Origin: Lachnospiraceae bacterium
GTDB lineage: Bacteria > Bacillota > Clostridia > Lachnospirales > Lachnospiraceae
DNA length: 64,000 bases
Assembly: GCA_016293925.1 (NCBI GenBank)
Contig: JAEDCX010000003.1
Span: forward strand, 1-64,000
Reading direction: 5' to 3'
The notes beneath the pieces were generated by a model. That model did not search any database. It saw only the letters and a program-made list of their open reading frames with translations, and had not been told where the DNA came from. The position numbers and the translations under genes were made by a program. Shown piece by piece: positions 18,188-27,185 of this stretch (its first letter is position 1; each line of letters begins with the position of its first letter).

Positions 18188-19651
18188 TCATGCCTCCTTT
18201 CCGGGTCTTACATACGATCCTCTTGCCTGCTCATAGGTGTAAGCGGCACGGATCAGCGTTTTCTCACGGAAACAATCACCGATCATCTGCACGCCGATCG
18301 GCAGTCCTTCCCTGCTGACTCCGCAGGGAACCGTGATGCCCGGAAGCCCGGCCAGATTCACGGAAATGGTATAGATGTCACCCAGATACATCTTGATCGG
18401 ATCCTGTAAGCTCTGCCCAAGCTTCGGTGCTGTGGTAGGAGCCGCCGGTCCGATAATCAGGTCATATCTTGCAAAGGCATCGTCAAATGCTTTTTTGATC
18501 AGTGCTTTCACCTTAAGGGCTTTCAGATAATAGGCATCATAATAACCGCTGCTCAATACAAAGGAACCCAGCATGATACGGCGTTTTACCTCCGGACCGA
18601 AGCCTTCGCTTCTGGTCTTCTTATACATGTTGTGGAGTCCGTTGTAATCCGCGGTCCGGTAACCGTACTTCACGCCGTCGAAACGCTCCAGATTGGAGCT
18701 TGCCTCTGCGGCCGCAATGGTATAGTAGGTTGGAATCGCATACTCCACAAGACTTAAGTCAAACTCCTCCAGAATCGCGCCCTTTTCCTCCAGCAGTTTC
18801 GCCGCCCGCATGACACTGTCCCGCACTTCCGGATCGAGACCTTCTCCGAAATAGTCTCTCGGAATACCGATTTTCAGTCCTTTCACGTCATTGACCAGTG
18901 CGGTCGTGAAATCTGTTTCGGTCTTCACACTGGTGGAATCTTTGGGATCGTGGCCTGCAATGGTCTCTAAAATCGTGGCACAGTCCGTCACATCCTTACA
19001 CAGGGGACCGATCTGATCCAGGGAGCTTCCGTAGGCAATCAGGCCGTAACGGGATACGGTTCCGTAGGTGGGCTTCATGCCCACTACCCCGCAGAAAGAA
19101 GCAGGCTGGCGGATAGATCCGCCCGTATCGCTTCCCAGGGCATAGAAGCATTCCTCTGCCGCAACCGCAGCAGCGGAACCGCCGGAGGAACCACCGGGCA
19201 CATGCTCCGGATTCCAGGGATTCTTCGTCACGCCATATGCAGATGTCTCAGTGGTGGACCCCATGGCAAACTCGTCCATGTTGGTTTTCCCGATCATCAC
19301 TGCACCTGCCTTCTCCAGGTTCTCTACTGCCGTAGAGGAGAAGGTGGGAATAAAGTTATTCAAAATTCTGGAAGAACAGGTTGTGAGTACGCCTGTCGTA
19401 CACATGTTGTCCTTGATGGCAACCGGTACGCCGGCAAGCGGTCCGGTCAGTTCCCCACTGTTGATCTTTGCCTGTACCTCGGCCGCTCTTCGCATCGCTG
19501 TCTCTTCCACTACGGTTACATAGCAGTGGTATCTGTCTTCCACAGCCGCGATCCGGTCGAGAACCGCTCTGGTCGCTTCTACAGAAGTCACTTCTCCCCG
19601 CTTGATTGCGGCGCCTAATTCTACTGCCGATAAAGATAAAATATTGTCCAT
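18188..19651 (-). CDS. gatA: Asp-tRNA(Asn)/Glu-tRNA(Gln) amidotransferase subunit A
   Basis: 487 residues. This is the amidase-signature subunit that releases ammonia from glutamine and channels it to GatB. The catalytic Ser-cisSer-Lys system is visible: the Lys in VAIKDNM near residue 78, PGGSSGGSAAAVAA near 150 and GSDTGGSIRQPA near 175. Start: ATG after GGAGGCGCAGA. It is 11 bp downstream of gatC and almost directly joined to gatB, in the usual C-A-B order. Confidence 0.97.
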   Translation of the reverse strand: MDNILSLSAVELGAAIKRGEVTSVEATRAVLDRIAAVEDRYHCYVTVVEETAMRRAAEVQAKINSGELTGPLAGVPVAIKDNMCTTGVLTTCSSRILNNFIPTFSSTAVENLEKAGAVMIGKTNMDEFAMGSTTETSAYGVTKNPWNPEHVPGGSSGGSAAAVAAEECFYALGSDTGGSIRQPASFCGVVGMKPTYGTVSRYGLIAYGSSLDQIGPLCKDVTDCATILETIAGHDPKDSTSVKTETDFTTALVNDVKGLKIGIPRDYFGEGLDPEVRDSVMRAAKLLEEKGAILEEFDLSLVEYAIPTYYTIAAAEASSNLERFDGVKYGYRTADYNGLHNMYKKTRSEGFGPEVKRRIMLGSFVLSSGYYDAYYLKALKVKALIKKAFDDAFARYDLIIGPAAPTTAPKLGQSLQDPIKMYLGDIYTISVNLAGLPGITVPCGVSREGLPIGVQMIGDCFREKTLIRAAYTYEQARGSYVRPGKEA

Positions 19652-19662
19652 TCTGCGCCTCC

Positions 19663-19956
19663 TTACTCCACGGTAATCGGAACCACAAAAGCTCCGTCCC
19701 TGCTCTCGGGAGCATTGGCGATGATATTCTCACGATCATCCCCGTTTGTCACCACATCTTCACGGAACACATTATGAACGGGGAACACATGGCTCATGGG
19801 TGCAACGCCTTCTGTGTCCAGTTCGCCAAGCTTATCGATGTAGTCTAACATGCTGGCCATATCTTTCTTCGCCTGCTCTTTTTCTTCGGCATTCAATTCC
19901 AGTTTCGCCAGAATGCCCACATACTCTATTGTCTCATCGCTGATCACATTTGCCAT
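19663..19956 (-). CDS. gatC: Asp-tRNA(Asn)/Glu-tRNA(Gln) amidotransferase subunit C
   Basis: 97 residues, typical for GatC, the small subunit that wraps around GatA and stabilises the complex. The N-terminal pattern [19 protein letters not shown] and [20 protein letters not shown] are family hallmarks. Start: ATG after GAGGAGAGAACC. It follows aspS by 16 bp in the same operon. Confidence 0.95.
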   Translation of the reverse strand: MANVISDETIEYVGILAKLELNAEEKEQAKKDMASMLDYIDKLGELDTEGVAPMSHVFPVHNVFREDVVTNGDDRENIIANAPESRDGAFVVPITVE

Positions 19957-19972
19957 GGTTCTCTCCTCGTTG

Positions 19973-21718
19973 TTAATCTCTTACTTTGATATGAACCTCG
20001 CGAAGCTGCTGTTCCGTTACCTCGTTGGGTGCGCCGCACATCAGATCCTGTGCCGTACCGCTCATCGGAAATGCAATGACCTCACGGATGTTCTCCTCGT
20101 TGCGCAGTAACATAATCATACGGTCCACACCCGGTGCCATACCTGCATGGGGTGGTGCACCGAACTGGAATGCATTGTAGAGTGCACCGAACTTGTTCTT
20201 CAGCACTTCCTCATCGTACCCTGCAATCTCAAACGCTTTCACCATAATCTGCATGTCATGGTTACGAACCGCACCGGAGGATAACTCCACACCGTTGCAG
20301 ACGATGTCATACTGATATGCCAGAATATCCAGCGGATCCTGCGTATTCAGTGCTTCCAGACCACCCTGGGGCATAGAGAAAGGATTATGTGTGAAACCGA
20401 TCTTCTTCTCCTCCTCATCATACTCATACATCGGGAAGTCATTGATGTAGCAAAAGCGGTACGCGTTCTTCTCAATCAGGTCAAGTTTCTCACCCAGTTC
20501 TGTACGGATCTGTCCGGCATAGAGGTTGGCGCGTGCTTCTTTGTCCGCGATAAAGAAGATCGTATCCCCCGCCTTCAATTCTGCCAGGTCTTTGATCTCA
20601 GCCTTCATCTCATCCGGAATGAACTTGTCAATCGGTCCCTTATAGGTCATATCGTCCTGCACCTCAAGGTATCCGAGACCACCCATGCCGATGGAGGTTG
20701 CGAATTTCAGCAGTTTCTCGTGGAAGCCCTTGGACATCTGGGCATGAACATTGATTGCCCGAACCGTCTTGCCGTGGAAGGGCTTAAAGGTACATCTCTG
20801 GAAGAAGTCCGTAACGTCGATGATCCGCAGCGGATTCCGGAGATCCGGCTTATCCGTACCAAACTCCAGCATTGCCTGTTTATAGGAAATAATCGGGTAA
20901 GGCGCCTCTGTTACGGAGAAGCCCTCCGGTGCAAATTGCTTGAAGGTTGCACTCAAAACCTCTTCTCCCACGGCGAAAACATCCTCCTGGGTTGCAAAGC
21001 TCATCTCAAAGTCCAGCTGGTAGAACTCTCCCGGAGAACGGTCCGCTCTTGCGTCCTCGTCCCGGAAGCAGGGTGCGATCTGGAAATATTTATCAAAACC
21101 GGATACCATCAACAGCTGCTTATACTGCTGGGGCGCCTGCGGAAGGGCATAGAATTTGCCCTTGTATTTCCTGCTCGGTACGATATAATCTCTTGCTCCC
21201 TCGGGAGAAGAAGCACACAGAATCGGAGTCTGGATCTCCAAAAAGCCCATCTCCGTCATCTTCTGCCGCAGGAAACTGATGACATTGGATCGGAAGATCA
21301 TATTCTCTTTCACCTTCTGGTTCCGCAGATCCAGATAACGGTATTTCAGTCTCAGGTCCTCCCGGATCTCCTTGGACGTCATCACCTCAAAGGGAAGCTG
21401 TCTGTATACCTTACCGAGAATGTCTACGGTATACGCCTCCACTTCCACGGTTCCCGAAGGAATCTTCGGATTGTAGGTCTCTTCGTCCCGCTTCTCCACT
21501 TTCCCCGTAACGGAGATACAGTCCTCTTTCACAAGACCGTTCAGGAGTGCTGTGTTACGCATCACCACCTGGACTACTCCGTACATGTCTCTTAAGTCGA
21601 TGAACGAAACACCGCCGTGGTCACGGATATTCTCTACCCATCCGGCGATTCTGACTTCCCGATCGATCTTGTCTTCCCCGATCTCATTCAATGTCACATC
21701 TCTGTAAATTGTACTCAT
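19973..21718 (-). CDS. aspS: Aspartyl-tRNA synthetase, bacterial type
   Basis: 581 residues, the length of bacterial-type AspRS including the GAD insertion domain (about residues 285-415). It has an N-terminal OB-fold anticodon domain ([24 protein letters not shown]), motif 2 ([24 protein letters not shown]) and motif 3 ([15 protein letters not shown]). No asparaginyl-tRNA synthetase is seen in this window, and gatCAB follows directly, which suggests a non-discriminating AspRS that also makes Asp-tRNA(Asn). That is inference and needs the rest of the genome. The start follows AAAGGATAGGAAA; a T-box leader precedes it. Confidence 0.96.
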   Translation of the reverse strand: MSTIYRDVTLNEIGEDKIDREVRIAGWVENIRDHGGVSFIDLRDMYGVVQVVMRNTALLNGLVKEDCISVTGKVEKRDEETYNPKIPSGTVEVEAYTVDILGKVYRQLPFEVMTSKEIREDLRLKYRYLDLRNQKVKENMIFRSNVISFLRQKMTEMGFLEIQTPILCASSPEGARDYIVPSRKYKGKFYALPQAPQQYKQLLMVSGFDKYFQIAPCFRDEDARADRSPGEFYQLDFEMSFATQEDVFAVGEEVLSATFKQFAPEGFSVTEAPYPIISYKQAMLEFGTDKPDLRNPLRIIDVTDFFQRCTFKPFHGKTVRAINVHAQMSKGFHEKLLKFATSIGMGGLGYLEVQDDMTYKGPIDKFIPDEMKAEIKDLAELKAGDTIFFIADKEARANLYAGQIRTELGEKLDLIEKNAYRFCYINDFPMYEYDEEEKKIGFTHNPFSMPQGGLEALNTQDPLDILAYQYDIVCNGVELSSGAVRNHDMQIMVKAFEIAGYDEEVLKNKFGALYNAFQFGAPPHAGMAPGVDRMIMLLRNEENIREVIAFPMSGTAQDLMCGAPNEVTEQQLREVHIKVRD

Positions 21719-21758
21719 TTTCCTATCCTTTCTGTCGGAAGCTCATTGCCTTGCATAC

Positions 21759-22050
21759 GAAAAAAATAATCCCGGAATACATAACGCATTCCGGGACGGA
21801 TTCTCTCGATTCCGCGGTACCACCCGCATTGAACAAAGCATATGCCCTGTTCCTCTCTTCCGGCTGTAACGGTGCCGCCGTTATATCCTACCCCGCCTAA
21901 AGACGGCTCAGATACACTGCTCCGGAGCGTTCCCGCCGCCACCTTACGTAGCGTTATCTGCCGGCCCGCGAATGACACTTTCAGTCGCTGATGTCATCTC
22001 CCTGGCGCCTTCCGGTAGAACGAGTCTCCTTCATCGCATTCTAATATCGC
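21759..22050 (-). promoter_or_regulatory. T-box leader of the aspS-gatCAB operon
   Basis: On the minus strand the leader contains the hallmark T-box sequence GCGGGTGGTACCGCGG (21812-21827), followed by a terminator (CCCGGAAT / ATTCCGGG, then TTATTTTTTT, 21759-21796). Upstream are an AGGGAG element, a terminal hairpin ATGACA / TGTCAT and the GCTCCGGAGC element that often follows stem I. Uncharged cognate tRNA would stabilise the antiterminator and switch the operon on. The specifier codon is not certain: the 3' side of stem I reads CAGATAACGC, offering GAU (Asp) or AAC (Asn). Confidence 0.92.
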
Positions 22051-22054
22051 ATAT

Positions 22055-22083
22055 ATGTTAGCACAGGCGTCACAGAAAATCAA
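22055..22083 (-). promoter_or_regulatory. Promoter of the T-box leader
   Basis: TTGATT and TAACAT with a 17-bp spacer and a TGC just before the -10, directly upstream of the T-box. Confidence 0.65.
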
Positions 22084-22134
22084 TAGTTCTTTCCGCAGGA
22101 ATTCCGGCAGAATCCCGATCATCCCTACAGAGAA

Positions 22135-22839
22135 TCACTCCTCCCTGATACGATAAACCGGCCGACCGTCATATTGCTCCCCCGCAGGAACAAGTTCCTT
22201 GAAAACACCGTTCTCCGCAGTCAGCTGATGTGCTTCCGCCCGGACATAAACCGTCGCCTCTTCACCGTCCGCTGTCACGACACAAACTTCCCACAGCGAC
22301 TCTTCTCCTTCGATCCCGGTAACCTCACGCACAGAAACCTTCCACATCTCTCCGCCGGTTCCGCCTTCCATCAGGGAATCCTCCGTAGCAGCTGCGGATT
22401 CATCCTCATACAGCTTGTTTGATTCCGTCATTGAATTCCCCCATTCCAAATCGGGTTCTGCGCTGTCACAGCTGCTCTCTTCGCACACTTCCATATCAAG
22501 GTCGAAATTCGTTTCCCCCTCCGTTGGATCCGCAGACGTTCCGGCGGAATAGGCAAAATTGTGATCGGGAGCAGTACTGTCGGTCAATTCACAGCGATCC
22601 GACGCCTTTCTTCCTGTTCTGTTCAGATGCACGAGTGCCGGAATGAGGATCGCCAGACACACCCCAGCCGCAATCAGGCCGGACCAGCGGATCACGGAAA
22701 GTTTGCGCCTGTCCGATCGTTTCTGTTTCTCTGAAATAACCGGCTGCTTCTCCGGAAGCGCCGCCTCAATCCTGCCCCACAGATCAGGTGTGGACTGATC
22801 GGTATATGCACGATATTCCTGTTCCAGATTCTTACTCAT
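22135..22839 (-). CDS. Putative anti-sigma factor-like membrane protein
   Basis: 234 residues. A basic N-terminal cytoplasmic segment of about 50 residues precedes one membrane helix (SGLIAAGVCLAILIPALV) and an acidic outer region with a small folded C-terminal domain (WKVSVREV ... YVRAEAHQLTA). It immediately follows and overlaps an ECF sigma factor gene, the usual arrangement for an anti-sigma factor, although no zinc-type ASD motif is seen. The start is the ATG preceded at seven bases by AGGAGG, which lies inside the sigma gene, so translation is probably coupled. Confidence 0.65.
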   Translation of the reverse strand: MSKNLEQEYRAYTDQSTPDLWGRIEAALPEKQPVISEKQKRSDRRKLSVIRWSGLIAAGVCLAILIPALVHLNRTGRKASDRCELTDSTAPDHNFAYSAGTSADPTEGETNFDLDMEVCEESSCDSAEPDLEWGNSMTESNKLYEDESAAATEDSLMEGGTGGEMWKVSVREVTGIEGEESLWEVCVVTADGEEATVYVRAEAHQLTAENGVFKELVPAGEQYDGRPVYRIREE

Positions 22840-23401
22840 ATCCACACCTCCTTAATTTCTTCAGGGCATTCTGATACCGCCAGGTAACCGTTCCCATGGG
22901 AATGCCAAGCACATTCGATATCTCCTGGAATGTCATATCCCCCATGATCTTCATATGGACAACCTGTCTCTCCGCATCAGACAATTGCTCCAGTGCCTGA
23001 CTGATTGCCATGTCCCCCACTACCGCATTCTCCACATCGCTCCCCGGCTGGCCGTGGGATCTTCCCGAAGTACTCACTACTTCCTCATCACCTGCTGCCA
23101 CATCCGGTATCTCTTCCGTCAATTGTTCTCTTTTGTGTGCGCGCAGGAAATCGATTGCCATATTCCTGGCGATGGTACTCATCCAGGCCCTGTGGCCCCT
23201 GCCCTGCCGGTAGCGGTCCGCCAGCTCCCACAATCGGATAAAGAAATCCGCAGTCACATCCTCCGCATTCTCTCTGTTTCCGAGAACCCTTAAGATCACT
23301 GCATAGATATACGATATGTATGCCTCATAGATCCCCTTCAGGCCATCCTTATCCCCTTGGCGGATTCGCTCGCAGCATACGCCAAACTGTTCCTCTGTCA
23401 T
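22832..23401 (-). CDS. ECF-type RNA polymerase sigma factor
   Basis: 189 residues. Region 2 (YISYIYAVILRVLGNRENAEDVTADFFIRLWELADRYR) binds the -10 element. Region 4 (QLSDAERQVVHMKIMGDMTFQEISNVLGIPMGTVTWRYQNALKKLRR) carries a helix-turn-helix for the -35. An acidic linker joins them. Such factors redirect RNA polymerase to a small regulon in response to an envelope signal held by a partner membrane protein, here the downstream gene. Start: ATG after GGGAGCTTCAGC. No clear autoregulatory promoter was identified. Confidence 0.9.
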   Translation of the reverse strand: MTEEQFGVCCERIRQGDKDGLKGIYEAYISYIYAVILRVLGNRENAEDVTADFFIRLWELADRYRQGRGHRAWMSTIARNMAIDFLRAHKREQLTEEIPDVAAGDEEVVSTSGRSHGQPGSDVENAVVGDMAISQALEQLSDAERQVVHMKIMGDMTFQEISNVLGIPMGTVTWRYQNALKKLRRCGYE

Positions 23402-23503
23402 GCTGAAGCTCCCTCTGATTCCCGGGATTTGCAGCCCCTCTGACAGGGATACGAATCCGGAATCCGTTTTTTATGGTTCTATCTGCAAAAAATTATTGTC
23501 GTA

Positions 23504-23653
23504 TCACGTTTTCTCACGCATCGTTGCCTTGATGGGGTTGATACCCGCCGCCTCTGACCGGGTCATCTCCGGATTCTCCTGCAGGTATCGTTCCAACCGG
23601 TCCCCCTCTTCTACAGCACCATCACCAGTGTTCCCGCCGTGATCAGAATACAT
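23504..23653 (-). CDS. Possible small out-of-frame ORF overlapping the EamA gene
   Basis: A 49-codon frame starts inside the 3' end of the EamA gene and continues past its stop. The part beyond the stop (EEGDRLERYLQENP, then TRSEAAGINPIKATMREKT) has protein-like composition with a helical, charged pattern. No ribosome binding site precedes the ATG, and I know no homolog. It could be a small gene, a relic of a longer protein, or chance. Confidence 0.25.
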   Translation of the reverse strand: MYSDHGGNTGDGAVEEGDRLERYLQENPEMTRSEAAGINPIKATMREKT

Positions 23654-24024
23654 CCCACAGCAGATTTGACTGTAAAATCTTCATGTAGGAACACGAATGC
23701 CAGAATCAGTGTGATCACAACACTCATCTTATCTATCGGGACAACCTTGGAGGCTGCGCCTGACTGCAACGCCCTGTAATAACACAGCCAGGACGCTCCC
23801 GTTGCCAGTCCGGACAGAATCAAGAAGATCCAGCTTTTCCTGCTGATCTGTGTGATTCCCCCGATTCCATGCGTCAGAAACACCATTCCCCACGCCATCG
23901 CCACCACCACCACCGTTCGGATGGCGGTTGCCAGATGGGAATTCACCCCTTCAATGCCTACTTTCGCCAATATGGATGTCAGCGCCGCGAATACGGCAGA
24001 CAGAATTGCCATCACAACCCACAT
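23611..24024 (-). CDS. EamA-family small membrane transporter
   Basis: 137 residues with about five hydrophobic helices and a single EamA repeat, half the size of usual DMT permeases. Motifs are AVFAALTSILAKVGIEGVNSHLAT, ASWLCYYRALQSGAASKVVPIDKMSVVIT and a C-terminal LILAFVFLHEDFTVKSAVGCILITAG. Single-repeat members function as dimers and export small metabolites; the substrate is unknown. Start: ATG after GAAGGAAAGATT. The gene begins 23 bp after the end of the second MutS-like ATPase gene and may share its transcript. Confidence 0.8.
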   Translation of the reverse strand: MWVVMAILSAVFAALTSILAKVGIEGVNSHLATAIRTVVVVAMAWGMVFLTHGIGGITQISRKSWIFLILSGLATGASWLCYYRALQSGAASKVVPIDKMSVVITLILAFVFLHEDFTVKSAVGCILITAGTLVMVL

Positions 24025-24047
24025 AATCTTTCCTTCTTTCCGCACAC

Positions 24048-25688
24048 TCACCTGTTATTTCCTTCTTCGATGATTTTCTCGTACAAATCCAGACCGAAGC
24101 TTGTCAGTTCCGGCACGCTCTGGATCATTTTATAGGTACGGCTGCCGTCCTCTTTTCGCTCCGCGGACAGAAATGCAACACCGCTGTCTGCCCCCTCCTG
24201 CTCCCGTGCGGATGCCTCCGCGTAGATCTTCTGCGCAAAAGACAACAGATGTGTCACCGAGAGAATCTTGACGCCTGCCTCCGTCAACGCCCGGATAATA
24301 TCGTAGCAGATCTCGGAACCGTCCTTTTCGGTAGTAGTTGCAAAGGATTCATTCAGCAGTATCAGGGAATCCGGTCCCAGATTCCGGATAATCTGATCCA
24401 TCCTGCGAAGCTCCTCATCCAGTCGTCCGCTGTTCATCTGGGAATCCTCCCGCCTCGTGAAATGCATGAACAGCGAAGGGAATATCCCGCTCTCATACCG
24501 TTCTGCCACCACCATCAGTCCGCACTGCATCATCACCTGGGCAATACCGATGCTCCTCAAGAAGGTGGATTTACCGCCCTGATTGGCTCCCGTAACGATA
24601 ATGAGCATCTTATGCTTCATCTCACAACTGTTCCCCACCGCAGTAATCCGTTGTCCCAGGCACATAACGAATTCTTTCAGGTTGTCAAACGATAACCCGT
24701 CCTGTGTCCCCACATCCGGGTAACAATAATCCAGTTCAAACCGGTGAATGTGATGAATCAGGTTCACCGCCCCCACATAAAAGGCGGTCTGGAAGTGCAG
24801 GGCGTCAAAGAAATTCTCGAACGCCTGCAGGAAGGGTTCTGTATAGGACATGATATACTTTACCACGGCGTATTCCAACGCGGCAGTCTGCTTTCTGGCT
24901 TGCGGTGTGGCATCGCAGGAAACAGAATCCGGCGTAAGGGAATCCAGATACCCCTGAATCCTAGAAATGGTCCCTTTGGGATTGCGGTATTTCCGGTTGA
25001 TCGTTTCAATCGATTCCAGTCTGAAATCCTGAAACCGCAGATCACTGCCAAGCCCACAGCCCAGCACAATCCTCGGGACCCGGATGGTTGCCCTGGTGTC
25101 ATCCGTCGCATCATCATCCACATAAAAGGCGATCCGGCTGCTGAGTTCTGACAATTCCGCTTCCCATTCCGTGGGAAACTCCTCCGTGAAGCGATCGCAG
25201 AGGCTCCCGAGACCTTCGGACTGCACTTTGTCCCGGTATTCGTTCAAAAGAGCACGCAACGACCCCAGCGTCCCCAGGAACAAACGGAACTCATACACTC
25301 TGGTAATCAGCTTGCTGGCATTGTCCCTGCCGGCATTCCTGCCATTCACATATCGGCCCAGCTTCTCCCACTCCAGGAGCATATTCTCTGACAGTTCATA
25401 GAGACTGCGGATCAGGGCCTCATTCTCAATGCAGTCAGCAATCACATGCTGACGATACCGGATCTCCCCTTCCGTGCCAAGAGGCGTCATCATCACCTTG
25501 TGCATCACATCCGTGATGAATCCGTCCGCATCGGAGACTTTCCGCACCTGACCATTCTCGTAGAGTACTTTTTTGCCGGCAACCGAATACAGAAGATTCA
25601 GCCCAAGATCCCGGGTAATATTCTTCTCGTCAAAATACATCTCCGGCCTGGTCCATTCCCGGTCCGGATACAATAGCAGCGCCTTCAT
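24048..25688 (-). CDS. MutS-like ATPase, second of a coupled pair
   Basis: 546 residues. The C-terminal third has a MutS-family ABC-type ATPase: Walker A TGANQGGKST near residue 370, SILLNESFATT-like Walker B (LILLNESFATTTE), and SVTHLLSF as the switch His. A helical lever/core region precedes it, but there is no N-terminal mismatch-reading domain (no GxFYE motif). Such short MutS homologs are poorly characterised and their DNA substrate is unknown. Its ATG overlaps the stop of the upstream homolog in an ATGA, so the two are translationally coupled and probably form a heteromer. Confidence 0.8.
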   Translation of the reverse strand: MKALLLYPDREWTRPEMYFDEKNITRDLGLNLLYSVAGKKVLYENGQVRKVSDADGFITDVMHKVMMTPLGTEGEIRYRQHVIADCIENEALIRSLYELSENMLLEWEKLGRYVNGRNAGRDNASKLITRVYEFRLFLGTLGSLRALLNEYRDKVQSEGLGSLCDRFTEEFPTEWEAELSELSSRIAFYVDDDATDDTRATIRVPRIVLGCGLGSDLRFQDFRLESIETINRKYRNPKGTISRIQGYLDSLTPDSVSCDATPQARKQTAALEYAVVKYIMSYTEPFLQAFENFFDALHFQTAFYVGAVNLIHHIHRFELDYCYPDVGTQDGLSFDNLKEFVMCLGQRITAVGNSCEMKHKMLIIVTGANQGGKSTFLRSIGIAQVMMQCGLMVVAERYESGIFPSLFMHFTRREDSQMNSGRLDEELRRMDQIIRNLGPDSLILLNESFATTTEKDGSEICYDIIRALTEAGVKILSVTHLLSFAQKIYAEASAREQEGADSGVAFLSAERKEDGSRTYKMIQSVPELTSFGLDLYEKIIEEGNNR

Positions 25689-27184
25689 CCCAGTCTCTCC
25701 TTCAGCTTCTCGTATGTCAGACCGTATTTCTTCACCTGATTGGCGGCACAGTTCGTATATTCCATAACCGCCCGCTCAATTTTGAAGGTCTGAACACCCT
25801 TGTCATCCAGTCTTGCACACAATCCGACAGCTCTGTCCTGTGCCTCCAGCAGTTCTGACAGATGTGTCACATATATTCCATGGCACTCTCTGTCCACAAA
25901 GTGTTTCAGGACTTTTTTCCCCATGATGCATGCGTCATAATTGGCTGCGGTGGTGAATAATTCATTGATAATCACGAAAGAATTCCTCCCCGCCCCTTTC
26001 ATCATCGGTGCCAGTCGTACCAGTTCCTCCATCAGTTTGCCTCGACCCGTTTCCACACTCTCTTCCACAGAGAAATGGGTCAGCAGATGGGTGAAAAAGT
26101 GGATATTGGCAGTCTTCGCCGGAACCTTCAGCCCCATCTTGCCAAAGAAAATAAACTGTCCCAGGCTTCTGGCGAAGGTGGTCTTCCCTCCCTGGTTCGG
26201 CCCTGTCAGCACATAGAACAATTCATCCTTATCATAGTAAAAGTCATTGGAAACAACGCTTCCACCCCTGTCCGCATTCGCAATGAAAAGAGCAAGGTCA
26301 TACAATCCGTCCCCCCGGATGATCTCCTCTTCCTGTTCGGTGGGAAGGACGAAAGCCGCACCCTTTTGAGCAAGCGTCTGCTCCAGCCTCATGAAGCTGA
26401 GATAGAAGGGTATCTCCTGGAAAAACAGTGCAATCCATTCTTCCTGCATGTTCTTTTGCTCCTTGAACATAACGCCGATTCTGCGGAAGAGGTCCGGTTG
26501 CTTCTTGCGGAAGATCTCCATCAGTTCCAGCTCCAGTCCCTCTAATTCGTCGCTCTCCGAAAAGGGGCTCTCCAACACAGTCCTGTGACCGGATCCAAGC
26601 CTTGAAAGGGTGCTCTCATAAGTAGCAGGGCACTCCTTTTCCGTAAGAACAATGCGCTTATTCTCATAGGTCAGCGTAAAGCGTGTTCCGGCCATGTGTT
26701 CCCGAATCCATGCGGTCTGTTGTGAAAGCGACTGAAACGATTCGCCGGCAACATAGGTATCCAGGGCTTCCGATATTCTCCGGAACCCCTCCGATGCAAA
26801 CGGCTTCCCGGTCAGGCCTTCGTGAAGCATCTGTACCGCATCACAATAGAGTGCAAGTTCACTCACGTAGAGCATCGCCTGCCGCATGGGCTGTCCGGAC
26901 CGTTCTCTTACCTGTGCCAGCCGGAGACAGCCGTCATAGGTCTCCCAGGCACGTTCCAACATATCGCTGAGATTCCGGGACTCGATCTCCCAATACACAT
27001 CCCTGCGGTATTGCACCGCTTCCGGGCTCTGGGGGAAATAACCATAGAAATGCTTTACGTCCCTGCCCCAGAGTTTTGAGATTCTGTCTATGATCCGATT
27101 CAGGTTCAGGTCCGCAACAAATTCCGTAGAAATGAATTCCTTGCTGTTCACCGGTTCCAAATCCAGAATACTGATATACTCCAT
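25685..27184 (-). CDS. MutS-like ATPase, first of a coupled pair
   Basis: 499 residues. The layout is similar to the next gene: helical core in the first 320 residues, then the ATPase with Walker A TGPNQGGKTT near residue 340, Walker B SFVIINELFTT and VTHLSEL. It lacks the DNA-mismatch-binding domain of true MutS. The Walker A differs from the downstream paralog (GPNQGGKTT against GANQGGKST), and overall similarity between the pair is low, consistent with distinct roles in one complex. Start: ATG after AGGTGAGGTGTAGC. It almost abuts the esterase-HAD fusion gene upstream. Confidence 0.8.
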   Translation of the reverse strand: MEYISILDLEPVNSKEFISTEFVADLNLNRIIDRISKLWGRDVKHFYGYFPQSPEAVQYRRDVYWEIESRNLSDMLERAWETYDGCLRLAQVRERSGQPMRQAMLYVSELALYCDAVQMLHEGLTGKPFASEGFRRISEALDTYVAGESFQSLSQQTAWIREHMAGTRFTLTYENKRIVLTEKECPATYESTLSRLGSGHRTVLESPFSESDELEGLELELMEIFRKKQPDLFRRIGVMFKEQKNMQEEWIALFFQEIPFYLSFMRLEQTLAQKGAAFVLPTEQEEEIIRGDGLYDLALFIANADRGGSVVSNDFYYDKDELFYVLTGPNQGGKTTFARSLGQFIFFGKMGLKVPAKTANIHFFTHLLTHFSVEESVETGRGKLMEELVRLAPMMKGAGRNSFVIINELFTTAANYDACIMGKKVLKHFVDRECHGIYVTHLSELLEAQDRAVGLCARLDDKGVQTFKIERAVMEYTNCAANQVKKYGLTYEKLKERLG

Positions 27185-27185
27185 G

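Noticed and set aside
21715..21978. 87-codon minus-strand frame before aspS
   Set aside because: It lies inside the T-box leader and reads through the conserved T-box sequence and terminator.
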